A stretch of 45,906 nucleotides of DNA, taken from contig JALHSU010000077.1 of assembly GCA_022865345.1 (NCBI GenBank), forward strand, positions 1 to 45,906, given 5' to 3'. This document shows positions 1-8,205 of the stretch, piece by piece. The notes beneath the pieces were generated by a model. It saw nothing but the letters and a program-made list of their open reading frames with translations. It was not told where the DNA came from and searched no databases. Position 1 is the stretch's first letter, and each line of letters starts with the position of its first letter. The stretch is from Candidatus Zixiibacteriota bacterium (GTDB taxonomy: Bacteria > Zixibacteria > MSB-5A5 > RBG-16-43-9). Made by a program: the position numbers and the translations under genes.

Positions 1-57
1 CTCTGGCGAAAAAAATATCTGCTGGAGCTTGAGGCGGGTTTGAAACCGAAAATCTGA
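1..57 (+). CDS. C-terminal tail of an unknown gene (partial)
   Basis: An open frame enters from the left edge and stops at TGA 55-57. It encodes 18 residues ending LELEAGLKPKI. The composition is protein-like and the first repeat begins only 21 bases after the stop, as expected for a gene end. The family cannot be recognised from so few residues, and a chance open frame is possible. Confidence 0.3.
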   Translation, partial: LWRKKYLLELEAGLKPKI

Positions 58-78
58 TCTAATTTCTGGGGACTTTTT

Positions 79-127
79 GTAGTTGCTCGATTTATCGAGC
101 AAAATGCCCAATGAATTGGGCAACTAC
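79..127. repeat. BIME-like paired palindrome, TTGC class
   Basis: The locus starts GTAGTTGC and ends GCAACTAC, an 8-bp outer stem. Inside are hairpin 1 (TGCTCGAT, TT, ATCGAGCA) and hairpin 2 (GCCCAAT, GA, ATTGGGC). Read on the minus strand, arm 2 is a diverged copy of arm 1 with the same GTAGTTGC foot. A close copy lies at 401-449, and covarying copies at 40354-40405 and 40415-40464. Confidence 0.85.
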
Positions 128-170
128 AAACGCGTAATGCCGGACGTTTCTGTCGGGCGTTTTTTCAGTT

Positions 171-250
171 GTAGCGTCCTCACTCCTGTGAGGACGCCTA
201 TTTTCTTAGGAGAGGTTGTTTGTTCGTTGCCACAGGAGTGGCAACGCTAC
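171..250. repeat. BIME-like paired palindrome, GCGT class
   Basis: GTAGCGT at 171 pairs with ACGCTAC ending at 250. Arm 1 is a 10-bp stem (GCGTCCTCAC / GTGAGGACGC) and arm 2 a 9-bp stem (CGTTGCCAC / GTGGCAACG). Both arms read on their own strand share the loop context CACTCCTGTG. The three stem positions that differ between arms are compensated on the opposite side. A degraded copy of arm 2 lies at 548-573. Confidence 0.8.
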
Positions 251-340
251 ACTATTTTGCTTTTACAAAGTTCGTAGCGTCCGACCTCGCTGGAAGCGGG
301 ATATCGGGCGTTTTTATGTGTATACTGACCTCACCCTGGC

Positions 341-391
341 CCTCTCCTAAAAGGAGAGGGTATTTCGTAGCGCGACCCTTTCAGGGTCGCC
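341..391. repeat. Two single hairpins (CCCTCTCCT and GCGACCCT stems)
   Basis: CCCTCTCCT / AGGAGAGGG (about 341-360) recurs at 27729-27751 and, degraded, near 38361. GCGACCCT / AGGGTCGC (371-391) follows a GTAG foot at 367. Both look like lone REP units in the cluster that fills the first 600 bases. The stretch 251-340 holds only degenerate relatives of the GCGT class. Confidence 0.6.
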
Positions 392-400
392 AATTATTTT

Positions 401-449
401 GTAGTTGCTCGATTTATCGAGCAAAATGCCCAATAAATTGGGCAACTAC
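401..449. repeat. BIME-like paired palindrome, TTGC class (second copy)
   Basis: Near-identical to 79-127: GTAGTTGC foot, stems TGCTCGAT/ATCGAGCA and GCCCAAT/ATTGGGC, and a GCAACTAC end. The only change is in the loop of arm 2 (AA for GA), which leaves pairing intact. Confidence 0.85.
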
Positions 450-507
450 AAGCCGTTGGAGCCCGACGTTTTTATGCTAAATACATCCTGTGATAATGTG
501 TTTTTTT

Positions 508-536
508 GTAGGGACAGAACAGTGTTCTGTCCCTAC
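508..536. repeat. Single GTAG...CTAC palindrome
   Basis: A 29-base near-perfect palindrome: GTAGGGACAGAACA, a central G, then TGTTCTGTCCCTAC. This is one REP unit of the GGGACAG class that forms the paired element at 10790-10851. It has a CTAC copy of the foot on the far side. Confidence 0.75.
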
Positions 537-591
537 AGATTTCAATCGTTGCCACAGGAATGGAAACGCTACCAACTGACAAATTTTTTCC

Positions 592-621
592 TTGACAAAC
601 AGCATTTAGATTTGCTAAAAT
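592..621 (+). promoter_or_regulatory. Candidate sigma70-type promoter for the 695 gene
   Basis: TTGACA at 592-597 is followed after 18 bases by TAAAAT at 616-621. It lies 75 bases before the start codon at 695 and just past the repeat cluster. The -35 is consensus and the -10 is a fair match. Assigned by motif only. Confidence 0.45.
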
Positions 622-694
622 TGGATAATAAAAAAGCTTCTTGCCAGTTTTTACTTAGAGCAAAACCTTTAACCCTTTAACTTAAGGAGGGGAA

Positions 695-1051
695 ATGAGT
701 GGAACCAGAGTTTTTGTTACCACCGTGTTGGGTTTTATCTTTGGCATCATCGCTTATCTTATGACCCGTGGGATGCCGGGTTTGAGTGCAGGGATTTACT
801 GGTCAATCGTCTTCGAGGGAGGAATCTTAGGCTTTATCATCGGGATCTCAGGTTTCAAATTCAACTATGTGGTGCATGGAATAATCATGGGCGCAATCGT
901 CTACTTGCCGGCAGCTCTGCCTGCGCTTCCCATGGGTGGATTCCTCAGATACTGGGTTTCAGGTATGGTTTACGGCGCTCTAATTGAAATTATCTCTCAC
1001 CTGATCATCAGGGAGAAAACAGCAGAGATGCCCCAGCCTCAAGCAGGTTGA
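695..1051 (+). CDS. Small four-helix membrane protein, paralogue of the 1692 gene
   Basis: A 118-residue protein with about four hydrophobic segments (roughly residues 7-25, 33-51, 57-77 and 83-105) and a short charged tail, so most likely an inner-membrane protein. The start has a strong AAGGAGG at 684-690. It aligns end to end with the 121-residue product at 1692-2057: both share the N-terminal pattern 'GT-phi-hydrophobic-LGFI-GI' and 'FxIGISxxxxNYxxHGIxxG'. The pair therefore arose by duplication, with a different membrane gene between them. I do not recognise a named family and no catalytic residues stand out. Its function is unknown. Confidence 0.75.
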   Translation: MSGTRVFVTTVLGFIFGIIAYLMTRGMPGLSAGIYWSIVFEGGILGFIIGISGFKFNYVVHGIIMGAIVYLPAALPALPMGGFLRYWVSGMVYGALIEIISHLIIREKTAEMPQPQAG

Positions 1052-1212
1052 CAACTGGTCAAAGGAAATCAAGCTCCGATCAATCTGAGGAATGGACTGT
1101 AAACCTTCTCGTTTACCAGTTTACCAAACAATTAAGGTTTATTTTCCAGGATATTCTAATTAAAGAAATCGAATAACACTTAAAACATCCACCCCTTTAA
1201 AAGGAGTTCCAA

Positions 1213-1614
1213 ATGGCTGTTGATCTGAAGTTGGTCGAATGGATTAAAGCTAACCGGGCAAGGTTTAGCCGTGCCGAGCTGATCGAGAAGCTTAAAGCTG
1301 AGGGTCATCCAGAACAGGATATAGTAGACAGCTATGACTCAGTAGTAAAAATGGGAACAGAAGGAGGCATAAAACCATCAAAGTCTATGGTTGCTACGGT
1401 CATATTGTCTATAATAATCCCGGGAGCTGGGCATATATACACAGGTGCGGGAGGTATAGGGGCATTAATACTTATATTGTGGATAATCGGAGTTATCTTT
1501 AATTTCACAGTTATAGGCGCGTTGATTGGCATACCTCTTACGTTTGCAATGTGGCTCTGGGGATTAATCGGATCAATCATAAGGTGTGATAAAATTAATA
1601 AGGGCGAGCTTTAG
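1213..1614 (+). CDS. Small membrane protein with TM2-like hairpin
   Basis: 133 residues. The first about 50 are soluble and helical (WIKANRARFSRAELIEKLKAEG), resembling a small UBA- or winged-helix-like bundle. The rest is a pair of transmembrane helices around the signature PGAGHIYTG, close to the PGxGxxYxG turn of TM2 and related domains, ending in a basic tail. The start ATG follows AAAAGGAG at 1199-1206. It sits between two paralogous membrane genes in the same direction, suggesting a small cluster. TM2 proteins have no single defined biochemical role, so I infer only membrane location. The family call is moderate. Confidence 0.7.
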   Translation: MAVDLKLVEWIKANRARFSRAELIEKLKAEGHPEQDIVDSYDSVVKMGTEGGIKPSKSMVATVILSIIIPGAGHIYTGAGGIGALILILWIIGVIFNFTVIGALIGIPLTFAMWLWGLIGSIIRCDKINKGEL

Positions 1615-1691
1615 CTTTTCGCCGGTTAACCATCTTTACCGAAAGTAAAGCTAAAACCTTTGCTTTCCAAAATCTCAGAAAGGAGGAAACG

Positions 1692-2057
1692 GTGAGAGGA
1701 ACTAAAATTTTAGTAGCAACCATTCTCGGTTTTATTGCCGGAATCGTCTGTTGGAGATTGGCCAGCTCAAGCGGGCCAATGCCAGCCAGTATGGCCTGGT
1801 CGATTATCCTTAGTCGGATGCTTATCGGTTTTGTCATCGGTATTTCAGCCTGGAGGATAAACTACCTAGCTCACGGAATTCTGATCGGTTTGATAGTCTC
1901 CATACCTATGGCTTTTGCGGCTGGCTCAGTTCCTGAAAAAGGAACCATGATTTTCTGGGGGACTCTGATTTTAGGCGGGGTGTATGGATTTTTCATCGCC
2001 CTGATCACAAATCTTATCGTCAAGGAGAAAAAAGAAGCACCTCAGGCTGTGGCTTAG
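1692..2057 (+). CDS. Small four-helix membrane protein, paralogue of the 695 gene
   Basis: 121 residues with four hydrophobic segments and a lysine/glutamate-rich tail (VKEKKEAPQ). The start codon is GTG, chosen because AGGAGG at 1681-1686 sits six bases upstream and no nearby ATG preserves the N-terminus shared with the paralogue. The shared core is FVIGISAWRINYLAHGI here and FIIGISGFKFNYVVHGI in the other. Function is not recognised. The conserved Asn-Tyr and His-Gly pairs are the only polar features inside the membrane part. A weak hairpin lies just upstream at 1634-1650. Confidence 0.72.
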   Translation: MRGTKILVATILGFIAGIVCWRLASSSGPMPASMAWSIILSRMLIGFVIGISAWRINYLAHGILIGLIVSIPMAFAAGSVPEKGTMIFWGTLILGGVYGFFIALITNLIVKEKKEAPQAVA

Positions 2058-2346
2058 TTTAGGGCCTGCTGAAATTTGAGATATTTTACAAATTAGTACT
2101 TCACAAATGGGGGGGAAAGAATACTATTTTTATTTTGTCAGCCTCAGCTGGCCGTTCTTCATATAAAAAAAGCCAAAAAAAACTTAAATTTTCATTTATT
2201 ATTTTCCGATTTTATATCGTAGGTAAAAGAGATTAAACCTTTTTTATAAATGGGGGTCTAAATCTTTTAGAAGGACAATTCTAAAAGAGGTGAGGGTAAA
2301 AAGATTAAAACCTTTTAAAAAACTTTAACCTTGAAGGAGGGAAGAA
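2058..2346. other. AT-rich gap with one inverted repeat
   Basis: No gene is visible. A 10-bp inverted repeat, TCTTTTAGAA (2263-2272) and TTCTAAAAGA (2279-2288), lies in the probable leader of the lipoprotein gene. The phrase GATTAAA(A)CCTTTT occurs on both sides of it. It may be an operator or leader hairpin, but there is no poly-T run to make it a terminator. Confidence 0.35.
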
Positions 2347-3252
2347 ATGAAAGAGATTAAAGAAAAACTGGTAATCAGTGGGATGATCTTAGTGTTGATC
2401 TTCTTCTTTTTCTCAGGCTGCAAAAAATCCACCAGCCCTACTACGAGCTTGGATCAGGAAGCTATCTACAGCCTGATAGGTTCAGACTCATACTCATTTC
2501 CTCAGGAGGTAATCAGCCCGGATTCTACAGGATTTCCCAAAATAGTATCAGTTGATACCATCAAATTCTGGTGGAGAAAAATTAATCGCGTGACCAGGGA
2601 CATAAATGTAACTGTCCATCAGGCAGATCAAACTCATCTTTATCCCTATGCTTATGTAACTGTGACTGATACCCTTTATGGACGCCTTTTCGTTTTAGCA
2701 AAAGATAGTTCAGAGAGTATGTCTAAGCCTTTAACCGATGAGGCGGTAAAGCATGCTTATTTCGAGAAAAGGGAAGGAAATGAAACTCATCATCGAGGCT
2801 GGAGATTGGTAGGGATCTCAGGTCTTTTAGTTCATTCATTTCCAGCAAATACGCGGGTAATAGATTCAGTGGAAGTTATCTCTCCAGGAAAAAACCTGAC
2901 TCTAACTGAATCGAATATAACTGATACCACTTCAAAAGGGAATATCTTAACCTTCAATGCCGGTGATTCCGTAACTCTGACAGTTTTCACCAGAGATTCT
3001 ACCGATTTAGTCTTTTTACACTCACTTCCCTGTCATTATTACAACTGCAAACCTCACCGACGCTCTTTTCACAACAACGGAGACGGATCTTTTACTGGTA
3101 CCTGGATAGTCGGTAGTGGTATGATGGATTCGGTCAATGTTGCTTTAAGACATGCAGCAATTGATGTGATAAAGCATACAAGCCTGGATGGGAGCGACTC
3201 TGATCCTTATGATTCCAGGATCTGGGGAGTTCTTTACAGAGTTGCGCCTTAG
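2347..3252 (+). CDS. Lipoprotein of unknown function
   Basis: 301 residues starting with a lysine-rich n-region, a hydrophobic core and the lipobox FSGC with the acylated cysteine at residue 25, so it is exported and lipid-anchored. AAGGAGGGA at 2334-2342 fixes the start. The mature part is rich in Ser, Thr and Asp with beta-like stretches and repeated D-T/S-V motifs (VDTIKFWW, VIDSVEV, GDSVTLTVF), suggesting an immunoglobulin-like or other beta-sandwich surface protein. A His-rich patch (ETHHRGWRLVG) lies near residue 150, and HSLPCHYYNCKPHRR near residue 230 could bind metal or form a disulfide. I do not recognise the family. A terminator-like hairpin follows, so it is probably monocistronic. 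Confidence 0.7.
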   Translation: MKEIKEKLVISGMILVLIFFFFSGCKKSTSPTTSLDQEAIYSLIGSDSYSFPQEVISPDSTGFPKIVSVDTIKFWWRKINRVTRDINVTVHQADQTHLYPYAYVTVTDTLYGRLFVLAKDSSESMSKPLTDEAVKHAYFEKREGNETHHRGWRLVGISGLLVHSFPANTRVIDSVEVISPGKNLTLTESNITDTTSKGNILTFNAGDSVTLTVFTRDSTDLVFLHSLPCHYYNCKPHRRSFHNNGDGSFTGTWIVGSGMMDSVNVALRHAAIDVIKHTSLDGSDSDPYDSRIWGVLYRVAP

Positions 3253-3264
3253 TATCTGGATTGA

Positions 3265-3290
3265 GTAGCTCTACAGAGCTGCTTTTTTTA
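3265..3290 (+). terminator. Rho-independent terminator after the lipoprotein gene
   Basis: A short GC-containing stem (GTAGCTCT / AGAGCTGC, including one G-T pair) is followed directly by a run of seven T. It begins 13 bases after the stop at 3252. Confidence 0.6.
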
Positions 3291-3306
3291 GAGGAATGAT
3301 AGACCA

Positions 3307-3339
3307 ATGCCCGATTCGCTCTGGCGAGGGATCGGGCAT
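3307..3339. repeat. Hairpin with GCCCGAT stem
   Basis: ATGCCCGAT (3307-3315) pairs with ATCGGGCAT (3331-3339), and a CGCTC/GGCGAG inner pairing is possible. The stem resembles arm 2 of the TTGC-class BIME at 40415, but there is no GTAG foot. Confidence 0.5.
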
Positions 3340-3409
3340 CTTATTTTCTGCAAGAATCTCAATTGACCAAGTTACTTGAGGACAAATCACCCACTGTCAG
3401 AGAAAGAAT

Positions 3410-3432
3410 GGAGGTCTGAAGACCTCCGCTAC
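3410..3432. repeat. Lone REP unit with CTAC foot
   Basis: GGAGGTCT, GA, AGACCTCC is followed by GCTAC. This is the right-hand arm of the GCGGA class (compare 9457-9513 and 10673-10725) without its left partner. It lies in the gap between the lipoprotein gene and rplU. Confidence 0.65.
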
Positions 3433-3528
3433 GTTATTTAACTTGTTACATTTGTATGAACATAGATACTCCCTTATTCTATCTTTCCCCAAAGTTAATT
3501 TTTGAGAAAACTGATGAAACAAATCTGC

Positions 3529-3556
3529 TTGACTAAGGGTAAAATAGTAATATATT
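3529..3556 (+). promoter_or_regulatory. Candidate promoter of the rplU-bamA operon
   Basis: TTGACT at 3529-3534, 16 bases, then TATATT at 3551-3556. The start codon of rplU is 57 bases downstream with GGAGGAAG before it. Assigned by motif. Confidence 0.5.
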
Positions 3557-3612
3557 AGCCTTCGTATAAAATTTAGAATTTGAGTCAAAATTTCACAAAC
3601 GGAGGAAGTTAG

Positions 3613-3945
3613 ATGTATGCAGTAATGGAAACCGGTGGCCTGCAGTTTAAAGTCCAGGAAGGGGATAAGCTGAAAATTCCGAAAATAGCAGCAGAACAGG
3701 GGAAAGAGATCGTATTCGATAAGGTGCTTTTGATCTCCAGAGATGAAAAAGAGCCCCTGGTGGGGAAACCCTATCTGGAGGGTGCTAAAATTGAGGCACA
3801 GGTTTTGTCAACCGGTAAAGGAGAGAAGATCCTGGTTTACAAATTCAAAAGGAGAGTGAAGTACAGAAGAAAAAAAGGGCACCGGCAGGACTATACCCAG
3901 ATAATGATCAGTAAGATAAACGCACCTAAAAAGTCAAAAGCTTAA
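3613..3945 (+). CDS. rplU: 50S ribosomal protein L21
   Basis: 110 residues, normal length for bL21. The N-terminus MYAVMETGGLQFKVQEGD and the basic RNA-binding stretch KFKRRVKYRRKKGHRQDYT are diagnostic. It binds 23S rRNA in the large subunit. The start follows CGGAGGAAG at 3600-3608. In most bacteria rplU is followed by rpmA (L27) and often obgE. Here bamA begins 9 bases after the stop, so L21 shares an operon with outer-membrane assembly genes. The family call is secure. Only the neighbourhood is unusual. Confidence 0.97.
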   Translation: MYAVMETGGLQFKVQEGDKLKIPKIAAEQGKEIVFDKVLLISRDEKEPLVGKPYLEGAKIEAQVLSTGKGEKILVYKFKRRVKYRRKKGHRQDYTQIMISKINAPKKSKA

Positions 3946-3953
3946 AAAATAAT

Positions 3954-6239
3954 ATGATACCCAAAAAATCTATTCTGCTCCTTCTTCTAATCCTTTTAGT
4001 CTACTCTTTTTCCTATTCCCAGGTTTTAACTATTTCCCGGGTAGAGGTGGTGGGGAATAAATCTGCTGATAAATCTCTGGTTCTCTTAGCTTCTGGATTT
4101 ACCCCGGGCTCTAATCTTGATCTGACCAGCATCCAGAGGGCTATCAAAAGAATTTACGGCTTAGGGCTTTTTTCAGATGTAGCTATTACCGCTACACAAA
4201 CTGAAGGGGGTGTGGTCCTCACAATCAGGCTCAAAGAATATCCCAGACTTGCCCGGCTGGAGATAGAAGGGAACAAGAAATTCAAGAATCAGGAGATAGA
4301 AGAGAAACTGGGTCTTAAAGCCGGGATGCAGATAAGCCCTCAGCAGGTTAAGGACGGCATCAATGTCATTCAGGGCTTATACAGGAGTAAAGGTTATGCG
4401 GCAACCAGTGTACAGTCTGAGCTGAAGCCTGGTCCAAAGGAAGAAGAAGTGGTTTTGGACTACAAGATCGATGAGGGCCAGAAAGTCAAGATTAAAAAAA
4501 TCTACGTCCAGGGAAACAGGGCTTTCAGCGAGGGGAAGGTCAGAAAACAGATGAAGACCAAGCAGGCCAGCTTACTCAGGAGCGGTGAGTTTAATTCTGA
4601 AAAATACCAGGAGGATAAGGAGCGGATCACGGATTTCTACAGGAAAAATGGGCACCTGGATGCGGAGGTACTGTCGGATTCGATCTGGTTTGATCCCACA
4701 GGCAAGGATATGTTCATCCGGCTTGTGCTCTCTGAAGGAGAAAAGTATAAATTCGGAGAGGTGAGTTTCCACGGGAATACCATATTTCCAGAAGAAAAAC
4801 TCCGGAAGGTAGTCAAGTTCAAGCCAGGGGAGTTTTATGGTCAGAAAAAATATGAAGAGACCTTAACCGAGCTTAACAATCTTTATCAAGAAGAAGGTTA
4901 TATCTACGTCCAGATCCTGGATAATACCTCTACCCACGGGAATGCGGTAAATATTGATTACCAGATAACTGAAGGTGTTCCAGCTAACATCCATTTCGTG
5001 AGAATCGAAGGGAATATCAAAACCAAGGAGAAAGTCGTCCGGAGGGAATTATCAGTAATTCCGGGTCAGAGGTTTCATCGTTCGATACTTTTGAGGAGCC
5101 TGAGGGATGTGATGTATCTGAACTATTTCTCCAACGTGACTCCGGATATCGAGGTATTACCGAATGGCGACATAGATCTTATACTCAAAATCGAGGAAAA
5201 ACAGACCGGCACAATTAATTTTGGAGCAGGGTACAGCGCGATCGACAAGTTAGTGGGTTCCATAGGCCTGGGGATACCCAATTTTATGGGTAATGGGCAG
5301 AATGCGCAGCTTAACTGGGAATTCGGCAAGACGACAAATTCCCTTCAGCTTAGTTTCACTGAGCCGTGGTTCAAGGATACCCCTACTTCTGTGGGAATAG
5401 ACATTTATCGGGTCAACCGCAGATGGTACTCGGACTTTACAGAAGGTAGAACCGGGGGTGGACTTAGGATAGGCAGGAGGCTGAGTTGGCCAGATAACTA
5501 TTCGAGGCTCTACGTCAGATACAGACTGGAAAGCGTACGCTATTTTGATTTCTCTGAGACTTATCTGACAAATTACAAAGATAGCCCCTACGGACTCCAG
5601 TACATAAAATGGCCACAAATGACATCAAGTGTGAATTTCACTTTCTTGAGGGATTCCAGGGACCTGCCTCAGTTTGCCACTTCCGGTTCGGTTCTGACTT
5701 ATGATGTTGAATTAGCCGGCGGGCTTTTAGGTGGAAACTGGTCCTACCATAAACATATATTCGAGTTCTCCAAATATGTAAAAACTTTCTGGAAATTCGT
5801 CCTGATGGCAAAAGTTCGGGCTGGCTTAATCGATGGATACGAACGCAACTCAAATGTTCCCTATAGCGAGAGATTTGCCCCTGGTGGCACTGACCCGGAT
5901 GGAATGGTGAGAGGTTATCCGGATGGCTGGATAGGTCCCAGAGATGCTTCTGGCAATCTCATCCGCGGGAGGAGCATGCTGGTTTATAATCTGGAGTATC
6001 AGTTTCCCCTGGTGGAGCAGCAGATTTATGCTCTGCTTTTTGCGGATGCCGGAAACGCCTGGATGAGCGGCAGACGATTTTCTCCAGTTTCCTTCAGGCG
6101 GCTTTACAAATCAGCCGGTTTTGGTTTCAGGATGGTCGTGCCCAGCTTGGGGATGATAGGATTTGATTTCGGTTATGGATTCGACTATCCTGGAAAAGAT
6201 AAGTGGAGACCTCACTTCCAGTTCGGCAGACCCTTCTAA
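3954..6239 (+). CDS. bamA: Outer membrane protein assembly factor BamA
   Basis: 761 residues: a signal peptide (about 1-22), five POTRA domains (about 25-400, with typical ends such as VVGNKSADKSL, IEGNKKFKNQEI, VQGNRAFSEGKV, FHGNTIFPEEKL, IEGNIKTKEKVV), then an Omp85 16-stranded barrel (about 405-761). The barrel contains VRGYPDGW near residue 650, where the family has VRGF/Y in loop 6, and ends in a C-terminal Phe as a beta-signal. It inserts beta-barrel proteins into the outer membrane. It sits 9 bases after rplU and 15 bases before the periplasmic chaperone gene, so all three are likely co-transcribed. Confidence 0.96.
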   Translation: MIPKKSILLLLLILLVYSFSYSQVLTISRVEVVGNKSADKSLVLLASGFTPGSNLDLTSIQRAIKRIYGLGLFSDVAITATQTEGGVVLTIRLKEYPRLARLEIEGNKKFKNQEIEEKLGLKAGMQISPQQVKDGINVIQGLYRSKGYAATSVQSELKPGPKEEEVVLDYKIDEGQKVKIKKIYVQGNRAFSEGKVRKQMKTKQASLLRSGEFNSEKYQEDKERITDFYRKNGHLDAEVLSDSIWFDPTGKDMFIRLVLSEGEKYKFGEVSFHGNTIFPEEKLRKVVKFKPGEFYGQKKYEETLTELNNLYQEEGYIYVQILDNTSTHGNAVNIDYQITEGVPANIHFVRIEGNIKTKEKVVRRELSVIPGQRFHRSILLRSLRDVMYLNYFSNVTPDIEVLPNGDIDLILKIEEKQTGTINFGAGYSAIDKLVGSIGLGIPNFMGNGQNAQLNWEFGKTTNSLQLSFTEPWFKDTPTSVGIDIYRVNRRWYSDFTEGRTGGGLRIGRRLSWPDNYSRLYVRYRLESVRYFDFSETYLTNYKDSPYGLQYIKWPQMTSSVNFTFLRDSRDLPQFATSGSVLTYDVELAGGLLGGNWSYHKHIFEFSKYVKTFWKFVLMAKVRAGLIDGYERNSNVPYSERFAPGGTDPDGMVRGYPDGWIGPRDASGNLIRGRSMLVYNLEYQFPLVEQQIYALLFADAGNAWMSGRRFSPVSFRRLYKSAGFGFRMVVPSLGMIGFDFGYGFDYPGKDKWRPHFQFGRPF

Positions 6240-6254
6240 GATTCGGAGGAAAAA

Positions 6255-6797
6255 ATGTTTAGAATAAATTCAAAAATCCTGACAGTTTTTTTATCCGGGA
6301 TCAGTTTTCTAATTCTTTTTAGTACCCAGCTTCTGGCTCAGGAGGGGAAGATCGGATATATTGATTCTATGAAGCTCCGGACCAGTTATAAAGAGTTCGC
6401 TGACGTTCAGGTAAAATTTGATCAGGAAGTGGCTAAATGGCAGCTCCAGGCAGATAGTCTCAAGAAAGGAGTGGATAGCCTGCAGGCTGACTTCGACAAG
6501 CAGAGCCTGCTTCTGAGCGAGGAGAAGAAAAAGGAGAAAGAACAATTTATCGAGCAAAAAAAGAACGAATATACAACCTTTATCAATCAGACCTTCGGTC
6601 CAGGCGGGAAGATGGAGAAGCTAAATACTGATCTAACTAAACCGATTTTGGATAAGATCAATGCCGCCTTAGAAAAGATAGCCCTGGAGAATAATTACAT
6701 AATGATCTTCGATGCAGTCAACGGTAACGTTGCCTGGGCCAAAAAGGGTCTGGACCTGACGGATATGGTTCTGGATGCATTGAGCAAGATGCAATAG
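6255..6797 (+). CDS. OmpH/Skp-family periplasmic chaperone
   Basis: 180 residues with a signal peptide (about 1-28, cleaved near [12 protein letters not shown]). The mature start [11 protein letters not shown] is typical of OmpH/Skp. A long charged coiled coil follows (about 65-115, [19 protein letters not shown]), the tentacle region that holds unfolded outer-membrane proteins in the periplasm. The start has GGAGGAAAAA at 6245-6254. It stands between bamA and lpxD, the classic envelope-biogenesis order (bamA-skp-lpxD). The annotation is secure at family level. Confidence 0.92.
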   Translation: MFRINSKILTVFLSGISFLILFSTQLLAQEGKIGYIDSMKLRTSYKEFADVQVKFDQEVAKWQLQADSLKKGVDSLQADFDKQSLLLSEEKKKEKEQFIEQKKNEYTTFINQTFGPGGKMEKLNTDLTKPILDKINAALEKIALENNYIMIFDAVNGNVAWAKKGLDLTDMVLDALSKMQ

Positions 6798-6820
6798 ATT
6801 TTCGTTTAAAAAGTTCGGAT

Positions 6821-7846
6821 ATGGAGAAAACCTTAGGGGAAATAGCTTCTCTGGTCTCAGGAGAACTCATAGGAGATGGCTCGGTTAAGATTCGGGGGGT
6901 AGCCGGGATAGAAGAGGCTAAAACTGGTGACCTGACTTTCCTGGTTAATCCTGTGTACAGAGCCTACCTGGAGAAGACCGGTGCCTCTGCTGTGATAGTA
7001 GGAAAGGAAATTGAAAGACTGAAAATCCCCCTTATCCGGCATAACAATCCCTACTATGCTTTTTGCAAAGCGTTAGAAATTTTCACAATAAAACAAGTTT
7101 TTCCAGAGGGGGTTCATAAAAGCGCCATTCTGGGAAAAGATGTCAGGATTGGAAAAGGTGTCCATATCGGGCCTTATGTGGTAATTGGCGACAGGGTTCA
7201 AATCGAAGACCGGGTAACGATTTTAGCTGGAAGCTTTATAGCTGACGATTCTGTTTTAGGGGAGGAAAGCTTTCTCTATCCCAGGGTGACTATCCGGGAA
7301 GAAAGCCTGATCGGGAAAAGGATTATCCTCCACCCCGGAGTAGTTATTGGAAGTGATGGATTCGGGTATGCTAAAGAAGGTGGAGTCTATCATAAGATAC
7401 CTCAGGTCGGCAGGGTAGTCTTAGAAGATGATGTAGAGATAGGGGCGAATACCACCATCGATAGGGCTACTTTAGGAGAGACCAGGATAGGGAAAGGTAC
7501 CAAAATCGACAACCTGGTTCAGATAGGTCATAACGTTTCCATTGGAGAGAATACCGTTATAGCCGCACAGGTAGGTATCTCCGGGAGTACCAAGGTGGGG
7601 AAAAATGTAGTCATGGGAGGTCAGGTTGGATTAGGAGGGCATATAAAGATAGGGGACAATGTGATGTTTGGTGCCCAGGCAGGAGCGACCAAGTCTATTC
7701 CTTCTAATACCATAGTCTCAGGTTATCCAGCCAGAGAGCATACAAAGGCCAAGAAAATCGAAGCCTGCATCACCCTTTTGCCTCTCTATGTCAAAAAGAT
7801 TAGAGAATTGGAGAGGAGAATCAAAGACATTGAAAAAAGGTTATGA
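6821..7846 (+). CDS. lpxD: UDP-3-O-(3-hydroxyacyl)glucosamine N-acyltransferase
   Basis: 341 residues, the usual LpxD length. The N-terminal uridine-binding domain (about 1-98) is followed by a left-handed beta-helix of hexapeptide repeats (about 100-300) and a C-terminal helix. The catalytic histidine is H237 in NLVQIGHN, and GSDGFGY (about 178-184) is also family-typical. It adds the second hydroxyacyl chain in lipid A synthesis, which implies an LPS-type outer membrane. No lpxA, lpxC or fabZ lies in the window, though they often follow lpxD. Its stop overlaps the next start (ATGA), so the thioredoxin gene is translationally coupled. Confidence 0.95.
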   Translation: MEKTLGEIASLVSGELIGDGSVKIRGVAGIEEAKTGDLTFLVNPVYRAYLEKTGASAVIVGKEIERLKIPLIRHNNPYYAFCKALEIFTIKQVFPEGVHKSAILGKDVRIGKGVHIGPYVVIGDRVQIEDRVTILAGSFIADDSVLGEESFLYPRVTIREESLIGKRIILHPGVVIGSDGFGYAKEGGVYHKIPQVGRVVLEDDVEIGANTTIDRATLGETRIGKGTKIDNLVQIGHNVSIGENTVIAAQVGISGSTKVGKNVVMGGQVGLGGHIKIGDNVMFGAQAGATKSIPSNTIVSGYPAREHTKAKKIEACITLLPLYVKKIRELERRIKDIEKRL

Positions 7847-8175
7847 CCGAGCTGACTGATAAAAATTTTGACTCTGAGGTTATGAAATCAAAAGATCTCT
7901 ATCTGGTCGATTTCTGGGCAGAGTGGTGTGGACCGTGCAAGGGGATGTTCTCGATCTTAGAAAAAGTATCAACTGAATATAAAGGTAAATTAAAAGTGGG
8001 GAAATTGGACGTGGGCAAATTTCCTGAGATAGGCGCAAGGTTTAATATCTTGAGCATGCCGAATTTACTTTTTTTCAGACAGGGAAAGGTTTTAGAGCAG
8101 ATAATTGGAATGGAAAAGGAGCAGAAGTTATTTGAAAGGATCAAAGAGATTCTATCCGAAATCGGATCCAAGTGA
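7843..8175 (+). CDS. Thioredoxin-family protein (first of a tandem pair)
   Basis: 110 residues with a thioredoxin fold throughout. The active site WCGPCKG lies at about residues 28-34 and the cis-proline loop is SMPN near residue 72. The four-base overlap with lpxD fixes the ATG start. Compared with the neighbour at 8206, the residue after the active site is KGM rather than RMV and the C-terminus is longer, so this copy is the diverged one. No signal peptide is present, so it is cytoplasmic. It probably arose by tandem duplication and may serve a dedicated reductase partner. Confidence 0.9.
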   Translation: MTELTDKNFDSEVMKSKDLYLVDFWAEWCGPCKGMFSILEKVSTEYKGKLKVGKLDVGKFPEIGARFNILSMPNLLFFRQGKVLEQIIGMEKEQKLFERIKEILSEIGSK

Positions 8176-8205
8176 CAACTAAATCTAAAAGCGTGAGGAG
8201 AGAAG

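Noticed and set aside
79-680. Three short open frames in the first 680 bases
   Set aside because: Their translations are made of repeat sequence (for example the same LSSKMPN phrase twice from the TTGC-class elements) and they have no ribosome sites.
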